64,000 bases of DNA from Chamaelirium japonicum (lineage: Eukaryota > Streptophyta > Magnoliopsida > Liliales > Melanthiaceae), in the NCBI GenBank assembly GCA_947650365.1, contig OX393551.1, positions 4,470,001-4,534,000 of the forward strand, written 5' to 3'. The number at the start of each line of letters is the position of its first letter. The stretch's first letter is position 1. Shown here piece after piece: positions 1 to 11,800 of this stretch. The notes beneath the pieces are model-generated. The model was not told where the DNA came from, searched no databases, and saw nothing but the letters and a program-made list of their open reading frames with translations. The position numbers were made by a program, and so were the translations under genes.

Positions 1-129
1 TCCCTAGGGTCCTTTATTATATGTGTATTAACATATACCATAGTAGTATTCTAATTAAAGCAATAACCAAAGTCATCTTTATTAATGTTAATATAGAAAA
101 TCCACGCTAAGGACACACGAGCTACAACA
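1..129 (-). repeat. Copy A 3' LTR, terminal fragment
   Basis: This stretch matches the outer parts of the copy C LTRs (54505-54633 and 62293-62421) and of copy A's other LTR. It ends in TACAACA, the complement of the TGTTG LTR start in element orientation. The rest of this LTR lies left of the window. Confidence 0.85.
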
Positions 130-1925
130 TAATTTCATTCCATGTCTAAATAGAACTAGTCCCTTCTTGGAGGTGTGCATATTGAATCTGACCAAGATAG
201 TATCTATATAGGTTGATTGTGATATCGAGATAATCTTGTTCTAGCGATCTCGAGTTACCTTGATCCTTAGAACATAAATCGATTTACCTAGGTCTGTCAT
301 GTCAAATTGAGAGGACAACTATACCTTCACTGTAGACACTGATCCAACATCGTTTTCAATGAGCAGGATATCATCTACGTAAAGAACTAGAAAAACTACT
401 ATCGTTTTATCGTTTCTTTTATAAATACATAGTTCATCCACATTCTGTTCAAATTCATAAGACCGGATAGCTTGATCAAAACGTATATTCTAACTTCTGG
501 ATGCTTGCTTCAATCCATAAATGGACCTTTGCAACTTGCATACTAGACTTTTCTGACCTTTTGTGACAAATCCTGGAGGCTGAGATATATAGATGTCTTT
601 TTCCAAATCCCCATTGAGGAATATGGTCTTGACGTCTATTTGTCAGATCTCTCAATCATAATGGGCTGCAATGGACAAGAGGATCCGGATAGACTTAAGT
701 ATATACACTAACAAAAAGGTTTCGTCATAGTCGATCCCTTCTCGCTGGGTATAACCCTTAGCGACTAGTCCAGCTTTGTAAGTCTCAACGGTACCATCCG
801 GACCTCTTTTTCTTTTGTACACCCACTTACACCCAATATGTTTAATATTGTGAGGTGGTGTTATAAGTGTCCAGACTGAGTTTTAGGACATCGATGTTAG
901 TTCTGCCTCCATGGCTTTCTGCCATGCTGCATGGTCAGAGGATACCATCGCTTCATCGTAGTTCAGAGGACCATCCTCTTGACACTCTAGATCCACCAAG
1001 AAGGTTTCTCCAATGTATCTATCAGGAGCTCTTGTGGTCCTCCTACTACGACGACCCTGTAGTGGTTCCATAGGAATCGATTCTACAGTATCGTTAATCT
1101 TAGTGGTATCAGCTCCTACTATATTTTCTATTTACGTACTCCCATCAGTACCAAGCAATTCTTTAAGAACTACTTTACTGGTGGGCTTATGGTTTATTAA
1201 AAAATTCTGCTCCAGGAATACGACGTTCATCGAGACAACAAACTTTTTATCCTCAGGATCATAAAATAAACCACTTTGTCCCTTTTGGATATCCAACGAA
1301 TAGACATACCTTATTCTTTGACTCCATCTTGTCTCGTTTGTCCTTCCGCATATGTGCTGCACAACCCCAAATTCTAAAATATTGCAAGCTTGGCTTTCGC
1401 TTCAACCTTAGCTCCCAAGGAGTTAGGGGTACTAATTTTGATAGAACAAAGTTTAAGGTATATGTTGTCGTCTCTAGGGTATATCCCTAAAAACTAGGTG
1501 GCAACGTTGCATAACTTATTATAGTCCGAACCATATCTAACAAAGTTTGATTTTTCCTTTCAGACACGGTGTTTTGTTGTGGTGTCCCTGGTGTAGTCAA
1601 CTGGGATATGATCTCATGCTCACGTAGGTACCCAATAAATTCATCCAATAGATATTCTCCTTCTCGATCCGATCGAAGAGACTTGATACTCTTACCCGTC
1701 TGCTTTTCTACTTCAGCTCTAAACTCCTTAAACTTATCAAATGATTCAGACTTTCCTCGTATTACGTATATGTACCCAAACCTCGAGTGATTATCCGTGA
1801 AGGTGATGAAATATTCGAAGCCTCATATAGCATGGACACTTATGGGCCCACAAACATCATAGTGTACTAACTCCAATACCTCTTGAGATCTGCTACCTTT
1901 AGCTCGGAAAGTTTTTTTGGTCATC
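130..1925 (-). pseudogene. Copy A pol remnant: integrase, linker and reverse transcriptase
   Basis: Minus-strand remnant of the copia polyprotein. Reading leftward, the integrase core and its C-terminal linker (about 1925-883) lead into reverse transcriptase (882-130). The YVDD catalytic box of reverse transcriptase is readable at about 370-385. The segment at 729-825, coding for the K-A-R-L-V-A-K-G region of the RT fingers, is present here but deleted in copy C. Several frames are needed to read the domains, so the gene is broken by stops and frameshifts. It ends abruptly at 130, where reverse transcriptase meets LTR sequence and RNase H is absent. Confidence 0.85.
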
Positions 1926-3158
1926 TTGCCTTCCAAGCAAGAGTCACATGTTGGTAGGCTTTCTAAAACATCTGGACTTAAAAGTCATACCTTAACCAAT
2001 ATGTGAATCCTATCTGAGGCTATGTGTCCAAGCCTTAGATGCCAAAGAAGTATTGGATTATCTAAAGGATCTTTTCTTTTTGATGAATTAATCATACAGA
2101 CTTTAGTTATGTTATCCTGCTTATAAGTAGAGTTAATTACATAGAGACCATTCTGTGTCTTTCTCTTACAAACAAAAGAACAATTCAATTTAATTGACAC
2201 ACCAGAAGCATCAAATAAAACTGAAAAACCTTTATTATTCAATAAGAAAACAGAAATTAAGTTTTGTCACAAGGACGATACACAAAGTATGTCTCTAAGT
2301 AATAAACTTCTTTTATTAAAAAACTAGAAGACGACATCTCCAACTGCCACAGCCTCTGCCATGGCCTCAGTTCCTATGCTCAGGATGATCTCCCCATCAC
2401 CCAGTTTTCTTGTCTTTTTTAACCCCTGCAAATTATTGCAAGCATGGTTAGTGGAACCAGAATCTACAATCCATGAGACTGAAGAACAACTGGATACTAC
2501 AAGGGATTCTACTATATGGATTTAAGATATATCTATCTCAGCCTTCTTAGGAGCCATGCGGCAGTCACCCTTCCAGTGCCTTTCTTGTCGCATCGAAAAT
2601 ATTTTCCTTTAGGCTTCGTCGGACTATCCTGCTTAGGAACCTGTAACTGCATCTGGTCCACCTTTACGAGCTTCTTAGACTTTCTTTTTTGAAACTTGCC
2701 TTTGGCTTTCAGAGAAGACTTCCGTTCTACGTTCAGGGATTGGGCACCTGCCTTTATCCATCCTCTGCCGCCTGGAACTCTGCATTAGTTATATCTAACC
2801 ACTTAAGGTTAAAGTTAGTAACGAAGCCCTTAAACGTTCCTGACAGAGGCGCAAGGAAAATATTGGTCTGGATCTCTACATCTAAGATGACATCGAAGGA
2901 ACCAAGTTCATTCACATAGCCAAACAATTTCAGTATATGATTCCAAACTAAAGTTCCCTCTGCCATCTTCATGGGCACTAATTTCTTGATGGTCAGGTAA
3001 TGAGTTACCCAACTACGACTCTCGAATATTTCCTTTAAATAGAGTATCATGTCTGAAGCAAAGTCTATGTCTTCGACTTGCTTCTGAAGGACAGTCTGTA
3101 AAGATGCCACAATATAGCACTTACACATCTCATCAGTGTCTAGCCAGTCTTTCTATTC
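1926..3158 (-). repeat. Tandem duplication unit 1 in copy A (3' gag-protease copy)
   Basis: About 1.23 kb of gag (3128-2754), zinc knuckle, protease and pre-integrase sequence, repeated immediately to the right at 3159-4393. The landmark TTGGTAGGCT occurs at 1951 and again at 3180, an offset of 1229. In element orientation this is the second gag-protease copy and the one contiguous with integrase. Its gag lost a few residues of the Ala/Leu-rich stretch that the other copy keeps. Confidence 0.9.
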
Positions 3159-4393
3159 CTTCCAAGTAAGACTCATATATTGGTAGGCTTTCTAAAACAT
3201 CCGGACTCAAAAGTCTTGTTTTAACCAACCTGTGAATCCTATCTGAGGCTATGTGTCCAAGTCTTAGATGCCAAAGGAGTATTGGATTATCTGAGGGATC
3301 TTTTCTTTTTGATGAAAAGCTTCAGTTATGTTATCCTACTTATAAGTAGAGTTAATTACATAGAGACCATTATGTGTCTTTCTCTTACAAACAAAGGAAC
3401 CATTCAATTTAATTGACACACCAGAAACATCAAATAATACTGAAAAACCTTCATTATTCAATAAGGAAACATAAATTAAGCTTCATCGCAAGGACAGTAC
3501 ATAAAGTATGTCTCTAAGTAATAAACTTCTTCAATCAAAAAACTGCAAGACGACATCTCCAACTGCCACAGCCTCTGCCATGGCCTCGGTTCCTATGCTC
3601 AGGATGATCTCCCCATTATTCAGTTTTCTTGTCTCCTTGAACCCCTGCAAATTATTGCAAGCATGGTTAGTGGAACCAGAATCCACAATCCATAAGACTG
3701 GAGAACAACTAGATGCTATAAAGGATTCTACTATATGAATTTGAGATATACCTGTCTCAGCCTTCTTAGGAGCAGTGCGACAGTCACCCTTCTAGTGCCC
3801 CTTCTTGTTGCATCGAAAATATTTTTCTTTGGGGTTTGCTGGACCATCCTGTTTAGGAACTTGCAACTGTATCTGGCCCACATTCACAGGCTTTTTAGAG
3901 TTTCTTTTCTGAAACTTGCCTTTGGCTTTCAGAAAATATTTCCGCTCTACGTTCAGGGATTGGGCACCTGCTTTTATCCCATCCTCTGCAGCCTGGAGCG
4001 CTGCTAGAAGCTCTGCGTTAGTCATCTCTAACCAGTTAAGGTTAAAGTTAGTAACGAAGCCCTCAAACGTTCCTGACAGAGACGCAAGAAAAATATATGT
4101 CTGGATCTCTGCATCCAAAATGACATCGAAGAAACTAAGTTCATTCACATAACCAAACAATTTCAGTATATGATATCGAAATAAAGTCCCTTCTGCCATC
4201 TTCGTGGATACCAATTTCTTAATGGTCAGGTAACGAGTTACCCAACTACGACCCTCGAATATTTTCTTTAAATAGAGCATCATGTCTGAAGCGAAGGTCA
4301 TGTCTTTGACTTGCTTCAAAATGACAGTTTGCAAGGATGCCACAATGTAGCACTTGCACATCTCATTAGTGTCTAGCCAGTCTTTTCATTCCT
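3159..4393 (-). repeat. Tandem duplication unit 2 in copy A (5' gag-protease copy)
   Basis: Second unit of the 1.23-kb tandem duplication, next to the leader. Its pre-integrase end joins the gag end of unit 1 at about 3155-3163, where both parental sequences contain CCTTC, so the junction shows a few bases of microhomology. The two units differ by many substitutions and small indels, so the duplication is old relative to the decay. Confidence 0.9.
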
Positions 4394-4567
4394 TCAACTG
4401 GCCTCAGTAGCACTTGGTTCCGGCATGACTGGTTGAGTGGTACTTAGGGCAATCGAGTATTTGTCAACCCTTAGGATGAGTATTAGGTTATGCTTCCAAT
4501 CCTCGTAGTTTGGTCCTGTAAGTTTGTTATCATTAAGGATAGAGGCAAGGGGGTTGAGCTTGGTCAT
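3770..4567 (-). pseudogene. Copy A gag (first copy), broken
   Basis: The gag start is an ATG at 4565-4567, matching the start used in copies B and C (the product begins Met-Thr-Lys-Leu). The longest open part, 4361-3792, encodes the central gag domain and ends inside the zinc knuckle: the first Cys of the CCHC box is Tyr and the Trp after the His is a TAG stop. Capsid-type protein of Ty1/copia elements that would package the RNA; here it cannot lead on to pol. Confidence 0.85.
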
Positions 4568-6519
4568 ATTTTTTATAAATAATGGTTCAAAATAAAAATT
4601 AGGATCTACTATAATCTATTTTATGAATTTTAAAAATAGATAATGTTTACTCCAGGCGCTACGTCTTTACCACCTCCAGTGGAGACATCCAGGAATCAAA
4701 ATTCTCTAAGCTCGAGCACTGAGACTATCGGCCTTGAATTAGAGGCAGCATCTCGATGAGAGCAAACAACTGCTTCTACCAATGAGGTTTTTACGACCCA
4801 GTCTTCATCAGAATTTCCAACGGCAAACTGAAAGACATTCCAGTCTCCTTTTGGCCAGTTTATGTGACCCGCCATGCCCAACAACGACGGCTTCACACAA
4901 ACTTCTGGATGCTTCCAACAAATCTAGGTGGTGTCGGCAAGGAAGTTCATAGGCCCCCACGGTGCAGGAAAAAACCGTCACCCATTGCCATCGGCATCCT
5001 CCATGTCCCGAAGGAAACTACTAGGCGAACCAGCATGGAAGAAAACACAGCTCTCACCCGGTGGAAATATCGAACTATGTACCTCCCACCCAGACCCTTA
5101 GCTGGTTGATTATGGAGGCCAAGGGCTCCCCTTTGGAGTGAACCACTTAAACATCCCTTCTTTATGAGGTTTTATGCATGTCTAGAAAGGTTACGACCTC
5201 CTAGACCTAAAACCTGATCTACCACGCTCATATTAGGATTACAAACCTTTCTGCGAAGTATTAATATCTTTGGAAAATATCATAGTCCTTACCTTGAATA
5301 CTCAGCTTTCGCCTTTCTCGCAAGGATCACATTACATAGATTCCAAGGGACTCGATACTTCACTAGTATACTCACAATCCTAAGACCTGGAGCCTAGCCT
5401 AAGGTCAACGTGGAAAGGACTCCCACTAGCATGACGTCTCATTCATAATTTGATGCCTGATGTCCTAGTGGACCTCATCTCATTATAGGTTTCGATGCTA
5501 GCCAAATAGAGACATCCGATAACCTCCGTCGGATCTCAACCTAATGGTGGCATAATCAAATCGTGATGAGTTCACACTACCATCAAACGTCAACTAGAAA
5601 CGGGTATCACTTAGTGGAATCCTAACTTAACTTGGTCACTAGGACCATATGGGGAAAGGGCATCTCACTAGGGTTATCATACTTCTTATAGGGCCATTGG
5701 TCATCTCTAAACAAATATAACACTGTGTCTATCTCGGTGCACAGTACTCGGCTACCTGAACTACTATGAGGGTGGTTACCACCTTTCCTTTTAAATAGTC
5801 ATCAGATTCGTACATGTTAGAAACATATAAAGACATTGATGAATCCATAAGCTAAGTACTAACCCTAAGCCTGATCTAGAGACTAACTCACAAGCAAGAC
5901 TGATAAACAATTATCATCGGGGTTATATAAACACTAAGTAAAGAGTATAATAGAAAAAACATCCAAACTGAATCAAGTCCAGGGTCCGACCCCTGAACCT
6001 GAATAGCACAGCCAAGATATCCTATTCTTCCAATTTGCATGATCTTCCGACGATGATTCCTATCATCGCCAATGTGCACGATTTCGCCAGGTCCTTGCAC
6101 TCCATCGTACCACTTGCTCGAACAGTCGATGTAGCATCTTGGATCACTCATCTCCTTCTTCCTGTGACTGAAAAACTAATACGCTCTGAGCAAGTGCTCG
6201 TTCGTGTATAATTTTGCTAGAAAGAAAAGAAATAATCCTAGAAACATGTCCAGAGAACCGAGGGTGGTCAACCTCTACCCCTGTCCATCTAGAGCCTTAA
6301 AAACCACATACACAATAATAATCAATGCAAAAATATACCCGGAGTTCGACCCCTCGGGGCATGCAATCACATATTATTATTCAGTGTGGCACCTGCAAAA
6401 AGACGATACATAGCATAATTCATATGCATAATCTATGTCGAACCCCGACAAAAATATATGCAATCATATATCCACATGATGTTTTCTCGAATTCATGCAT
6501 GAAAAATACACCGAAGCGT
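4568..6519 (-). other. Copy A untranslated leader
   Basis: About 1.95 kb between primer site and gag ATG with no meaningful open frame. It aligns along its length with the copy C leader (58506-60443) and in blocks with the copy B leader. Length and conservation without coding capacity fit an untranslated leader carrying RNA signals; that role is inferred. Confidence 0.7.
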
Positions 6520-6531
6520 ACTCTAATACCA
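6520..6531 (-). other. Copy A primer-binding site (decayed)
   Basis: On the minus strand this reads TGGTATTAGAGT, two bases inside the 5' LTR. The intact form in copies B and C is TGGTATCAGAGC, complementary to initiator tRNA-Met as is usual in plant copia elements. Confidence 0.75.
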
Positions 6532-6533
6532 AT

Positions 6534-8373
6534 TGTTAGATTTAAATCCTATTATCAGGGTCGCAAGGGAAGCAAAAGATAGATCCGAGAATCTGATGGT
6601 GTATGTTTTATTACAATTTATCTTTGAAACAATCTACATGCGAATCTATGATCTTAACATATATATGTGCGGACACCCTAGAGGCATACTATGATCTACG
6701 AAAGACATGCTTGTATTTAATTAGGTGTTTAAAACCATCATACCTTATGGATCTATGATCCGAAGAGGACATAACGATGATGAACAGTACATGAATTGCA
6801 AGGGAAGCTGTCAGATAGCACATTGTCCTTTGCGAAGGGAGGAATCCTCGAAGTCCTATCTCTGAGTGCAAGGACTACGAGCCGACGGTGGGTTACATTG
6901 CGAAGATGATGACGCTCCAAAGCCTTCTCTTCTCTTTCTCTCTTCTTCTTCCTTCTGATTTCCTTTCTCCTTTATTCCTCTTTCTTCTTCCTCTTTTTCT
7001 TGGCCGAAACCACAAAGGGGAGAGAGAGGTAGGGCTCGATTTTTTCAAGGAGGGGGAAGAGCATGCTAGGGCCGGCCTCTCCCCCCCTTATTCCTCCTTA
7101 TAGGGCCGGTCCCCTACTTGCACAAGCAAGCTAGGGTCGGCCCCTATAGGATAGGGATTAGGGGAGAGGGATAAAACAAGTCGGTTAGGACTTAATTTAT
7201 CCGTTAGATACTTTGGATAAAAACGCCCTTATGTCGGCACACCGCTGATAAAGAGATAGAGTAAGGTACGCTTATCGGAATCGAGTTCCGTCAACGCCTA
7301 TGAGCTCCTGAAATTATTTTTCTTATTTTAAGATCCATATTTAATATGTTCTGAGCCATATTTAGTATTTACCAAAATACCCCTATAGTCCTTAACACAT
7401 GTGAATTAGGTTCTTAGGCTTCGGGCTTGCGCTACTTCGCATCCAACGTATCCAACCAAGTCGAGGAATAATTCCTATACGCAACGACAGGGTGGAACCT
7501 TCATGGTTCAGAATCTCTAGCTCAAACCGGATCCCTGATTAACTATTCTGGTGACACATCAAAAGTTTCGTTAATCAGCCATAATCCGATTAACCCGCGT
7601 AAACACCCAGAGTGTGACCCGAGTTGAACTCTAGTGATCCTAAACTTATGTTAGTCCCTCGTAACCTTGTTCTCTGCTATACTCTGATAATCCTTATTTC
7701 CTCCTATTTTTGGTACTATGATTCAACTCGGGTGGTGAGGAGCACTATCAGACCCCGATCAATCATCTGACTAGGATTTGATGACTTGTAATCTATAATA
7801 CCACACATCTTCTGGTTATGCCTAGTATCCGAAACGTCATTAGTCATACTGACAACCACCAGGCCTGGGTTAATTGTGTGGATAGATTGACTCATCAAAA
7901 CGCACCCATCTAATACTGGACGTCGGATAATCTGTAGGGATTGCATGCCACTCTAGCACCAGCCGGGTAGCCCAACGTATCGTGTTATTGGATTATGGTA
8001 GGTCCGCACACGTTGGCACATCAAAGCACCACTCAACTAGTTGTCTCAGTGTACATAGTCCCTCAAGGTTAATGATAGATAATCTATAGTAGTAAGATGG
8101 TTTATGCACCAGTGTCTGAATAACTAAACTGTGCATCGTTTTGGTTCATGTTCAACACGATCATCGTGCTTGGTCAGGTGAATGGAAATCCCACATTCCC
8201 GTGGTAGAGACTTCACCACATTCTCTACCTGCCAGCATCTTATTCTCTGTGAAGCGACCGATCTCACAAAACCAGTGAACTAGTTCTAGGTCTACGCAGA
8301 ACCGGTCCACTAGGTCTCCCAAGCATGGATCCATCATGTGCCTCAGTGGCCTACTGTGTTCCCTAAGGTTCTT

Positions 8374-8442
<69 letters not shown>

Positions 8443-8544
8443 TTAACATACACCAAAGTAGTATTCTAATTACAGTAATAACCAAAGTCATCTTTATTAA
8501 TGTTAATACAGAAAATCCATGCTCAGGACACACGAGCTACAACA
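6534..8544 (-). repeat. Copy A 5' LTR
   Basis: 2011 bp, starting TGTTAG (family form TGTTGG) and ending CTACAACA. It aligns with both copy C LTRs along its full length. A (TA)n expansion at 8377-8439 sits in the outer part where copy C has only a short ATTATATGAG stretch. The minus-strand TATA-like CCTATATAGG of copy C is degraded here. Confidence 0.88.
8377..8439. repeat. (TA)n microsatellite inside copy A LTR
   Basis: Sixty-three bases of uninterrupted TA repeat. No foldback element is attached, unlike the arrays between 37.7 and 45.6 kb. Confidence 0.95.
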
Positions 8545-8546
8545 CT

Positions 8547-8945
8547 AATCACGTGTAAGCTTTTCTTTGAGGGAGTTGTGTGTGAGCTGATCGAGTGCAA
8601 GCTGTTCTTTGAGGGAGCTACGTGCGAGCTGATCACATGCGAGCTATTCTTTGAGGGAGCTGCATGCGAGCTAATTGCGTACGAGCTGTTCTTTGAGGGA
8701 GCTGTGTGCAAGCTGTTCTTTGAGAAAGCTACGTGCGAGCTGATCGCGTGTGAGTTATTCTTTAAGGAAGCTGCGTGCGAGCTGATTGCGTGCAAGTTGT
8801 TCTTTGAGGGAGCTGCATGCGAGCTGTTCTTTGAGAAAGCTGCATGTGAACTGATCGCGTGCGAGCTGTTCTTTGGGAAGCTTCGTGCGAGTTGTACTTT
8901 AAGGGAGCTACGTGTAAGCTGATCGCATACGATTTATTCTTTGTG
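8547..8945. repeat. Minisatellite of alternating 42- and 27-bp units
   Basis: About eleven repeats of GTTCTTTGAGGGAGCT, joined by GCGTGCGAGCTGATCGCGTGC-like segments or by a shorter linker. Both unit sizes are multiples of three, so artificial open frames persist on both strands. Related wording (TGCGAGCTGATCGC) recurs at 11137-11980, which suggests both stretches come from the same LTR family. Confidence 0.85.
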
Positions 8946-9059
8946 GATTACTATCAAGCATAGATTTGAAGACTTATTTAGTACAAGCACCCTTTACTTC
9001 ACAAAATAGTCCACAAGAGGGTGCCTACGCACAAGGTAGGAGGAGGCCGCTGTTCGGTA
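8946..9059. other. Short unassigned spacer in the gypsy-like remnant
   Basis: Between the minisatellite and the gag remnant; no frame or repeat recognised. Confidence 0.4.
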
Positions 9060-10500
9060 ATCTTTCCTCAGCGATCTAACACCACATCTTCAATCTTAAT
9101 GTGTTGCTGGATCAAGGTGAAAAGCTCGACCATGGTGCGGGGATCGAAAATGACAATAGCATCATGAAGCTTACCTCCTTTGGGGAGCGTGCTCCAAAAA
9201 GCACTTATGGCTGTTCGATCTCGCCCGGTTGAGTCCTCGAGGGAAAGGTAAGCATTCCGGAATCATAACAAAAAGCACCGGAGTATCTCCCGTGGGCCCA
9301 TGGTGAGACCGAACAGTGATTCGATTCGCTTCGAAGGTTATTGATTGCACCGGTACTATTCTAGGAACAGCCCGGACAGAGTAGTGAAGCTCGAGATCGA
9401 GCCCGGAGGTAACTTTTGAAATCAGTCCAAGTCCAAACGTCAAGCTGCTCAGGAAGACACGGCACAGAACATGGTTTTGGTCCTAGAAAAATAGCAACTT
9501 TCGGTAAGCCAGCATATGGTCGACTAGGTCTTGCGATCCGTCGAACAGGATGAACTTTGGAGGAGTCCAAAGCTGGGGGAAGTCTCCTAGATATACCTCT
9601 CTTGTGAAGGGCGAGCTCCCTCCCCGAGCGGCCAGGTCTTCCAAGAGGTCGACGGGCATGCCGGGTAATTGCCAGTGCCCAGGGTGATCCCCTAAGAGCG
9701 GCTGCGCAGGCCCCAGATGATCTTACACGTTTTCTCGAGGTCAGACCATGCTCGCGGCATTGTGAAGGGCGGGGAATTCACCTTGGCAATCAATCTGCCG
9801 TCTTGCGGGCTGTAGTCGAGGCGGGTGAGACGGCCGATACGAGACCGTTGCTTTGTTGCTAACACCTCAGAAGGCTGTCGTTCCTGCCCGACGATCTCGA
9901 CTGCGACGATGATGCGGATTGCGATCGACTCCATGTGATCTTGCCTCAAGCTCGTCCGAATCCGTGCTTCGACTCCACCGATTAGGAAGTGCCGATGGTG
10001 CCAGCTTGTTGCTGAAGCGCAACGTGACGGGTTGCAGAGCTATTGGGCGAGCTGGGTCTCCCGTCTCCGCCGCGGGAACCCCCTTCTCTGGTGACGGGGC
10101 TCGCTGGGATGGTTGTTGCAGTTGTGCTCAATTAGGCTGGCACGATTTCTGACCCGGGGATGGAAGAACATGCGACTTTCTCGAGCCTTTCGGCTGTCGA
10201 GATCTCTCCGGCGACCTTTTCCTTCGGCTCTCGAGGCTGGAAGAAAGGTCCGGTCCTTAGTTCCTCATTGGAGCCCGGCACCGATGCGTCAATTCATCCA
10301 TGATGGCTCGCTGAGTGACCAATATCTCGTTGAGGAGCTGGTCACTGAGTGAAACAGGGGTCGGGGTCATTAAGGCTGCTCCACTGTCATGGACAGAGCC
10401 AGTGCCTTTCCCCGCCTTCACCCACGTTCGACGAGAGCTATCAGATATTGCCCCACCGTCGGGCTTCTAATCATGTCGTCATGGGTGTTCTCAAAGGAAC
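9060..10500 (-). pseudogene. Degenerate Ty3/gypsy-type gag
   Basis: Read leftward in several frames. Recognisable pieces are an N-terminal low-complexity part (10380-9950), then PKFILFDGSQDLVDHMLAYR near 9500-9570, which fits the start of the Retrotrans_gag fold (P-K-x3-Y-D-G-x2-D-P-x-D-H-x3-F), and a more distal ending with RTMVELFTLIQQHI near 9085-9130. Stops and frameshifts occur throughout and no pol follows. The family resemblance is to gypsy gag proteins; the clade (Tat-like) is a guess. Confidence 0.55.
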
Positions 10501-10504
10501 CAGA

Positions 10505-10540
10505 TGAGATCCCACAGACGGTGTCAAATATCGGGGGAAA
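10505..10540 (-). other. LTR/internal boundary of the gypsy-like remnant
   Basis: The minus strand reads ATTTGACACCGTCTGTGGGA, resembling the TGGCGCCGTCTGTGGGA junction found just downstream of the 5' LTR in many plant gypsy elements. It puts an LTR to the right and gag to the left. Confidence 0.5.
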
Positions 10541-11086
10541 TTTTCACTAGTGAGGCCGCTGGACCTGCAAGGTAAGACAAACGTGAGAACGGCTGGCTCC
10601 GTGAGGAGTGCAGACCCTCCGACGCTCAAGTCAGTGATGATTTAAAAGGGAGGAGGTTTAGAAGTAGGAAAATATACGGGTCTTAGAATTTCGAACTTGT
10701 ACTTTGGAGCCAGGAATCGTACCTTTATAGACCTTTTACAGACCGCCAGAGTCTGACACGTGGCCGCTCTTTCCTGTACCTTCTACACCTTCACATGCCT
10801 GCCCACATGGACCCTTTAATGGTCTTTGTCATTTAGCTTGCCAGGTGGTGGTGGTCTAGGCCAGGTGGACGTTCTGGAAGGTTCTAATCTGGGGCGTTCT
10901 AGACCGACCTTGGCCGACGAACGTGGCTCGTAATTTCCCATGTAGTTCCATGGGGGTGACATCTGTCAATTTGTTACCGTCTTACTGTAGGCGACCCCCG
11001 TAGATAAGTAGGCAAACTCCTTTGCTGTTACGTGATCGAGCGAGCCAATCGCGAGCTAACTAGGTGAGCTCCCGGGCGTTGAATCT

Positions 11087-11136
11087 TCTGAGGGGTTCTT
11101 TAAAGGGCATTGAATCTTCTGAGGGGTTCTTTAAAC
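11087..11136. repeat. Two-copy direct repeat of about 32 bp
   Basis: TTGAATCTTCTGAGGGGTTC plus TTTAAA occurs twice in immediate succession, just before the 76-bp array. Confidence 0.8.
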
Positions 11137-11800
11137 TATGCCAGGGGTGACCTCTTCCGTGCGCGAGCCGATCACGTGCGGTCAGAGTGAGCTCCCAGGA
11201 GAGCTGTGGGCGTTAGCCAGGGGTGACCTCTTCCGCATGTGAGCCGATCGTGTGCGGTCAGGGCGAGCTGTGGGCGTTAGCCAGAGGTGACCTCTTCCGC
11301 GATGATCCGATCGCGTGCGGTCAAGGCGAGTTCCCAGTCGATCTATGGGCGTTAGCCAAGTGCGACCTCTTCCATATGCGAGCCGATCGTGTGCGATCAA
11401 GGCGATCTCCCAGGTGAGCTATAGGCGTTAGCCAGGGGTGACCTCTTCAGCGCACGAGTCGATCGTGTGTTGTCAGGGCATGCTCCCAGGCGAGCTGTGG
11501 GCGTTAGCAAAAGGTGACCTCTTCCGCGTGCGAGCCGATCGCGTGTGGTCAGGGCGAGCTCCCAGGCGAGCTGTGGGTGTTAGTCAAAGGCAACCTCTTC
11601 CGCGTGCGAGCTGATCGCGTGTGGTCAGGGCAAGCTCCCAAGCGAGCTGTGGGTGTTAGCCAGGGGCGACCTCTTTCGCATGCGAGCTGATCGCGTGCGA
11701 TCATGGCAAGCTCCCAAGCGAGCTGTGGGCTTAACGCCAGGGGAGACCTCTTTCGTGCGCGAGCCGATCATGTGCGGTCAGGGCGAGCTTGCAGGCGAGC
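11137..11800. repeat. Minisatellite, about nine copies of a 76-bp unit
   Basis: The landmark GACCTCTTCCGC and its variants recur at about 11149, 11225, 11289, 11363, 11440, 11516, 11591, 11667 and 11745, mostly 74-78 bp apart with one 64-bp unit. Each unit contains GAGCCGATCGCGTGCGGTCA and a GAGCTCCCAGGCGAGCTGTG segment. Short relatives continue to about 12060. Confidence 0.9.

Larger units (their letters stand above)
1..8544 (-). mobile_element. Ty1/copia LTR retrotransposon, copy A, degenerate and cut by window edge
   Basis: The element reads right to left: 5' LTR at 6534-8544, tRNA-Met primer site, leader of about 2 kb, gag-protease (present twice), integrase, reverse transcriptase, then only the last 129 bases of the 3' LTR inside the window. 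LTR and coding sequence match copy C (52685-62421) closely, so both belong to one family. RNase H and the polypurine tract are missing: the LTR end at 129 runs straight into sequence that in copy C starts about 750 bases inside the element. Many stop codons and frameshifts show it is dead. The flanking duplication cannot be tested because the left end is outside the window; the five bases after the right LTR are CTAAT. Confidence 0.9.

Noticed and set aside
8500-8922. 140-codon plus-strand frame with Cys-Glu-Leu-Phe-Phe repeats (and a 90-codon minus partner)
   Set aside because: It stays open only because the minisatellite units are 42 and 27 bp, multiples of three. No start context, homology or conservation supports a protein.
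8547-8945. Possible CRISPR array
   Set aside because: The repeats are tandem without unique spacers and the genome is a plant's; this is a minisatellite.
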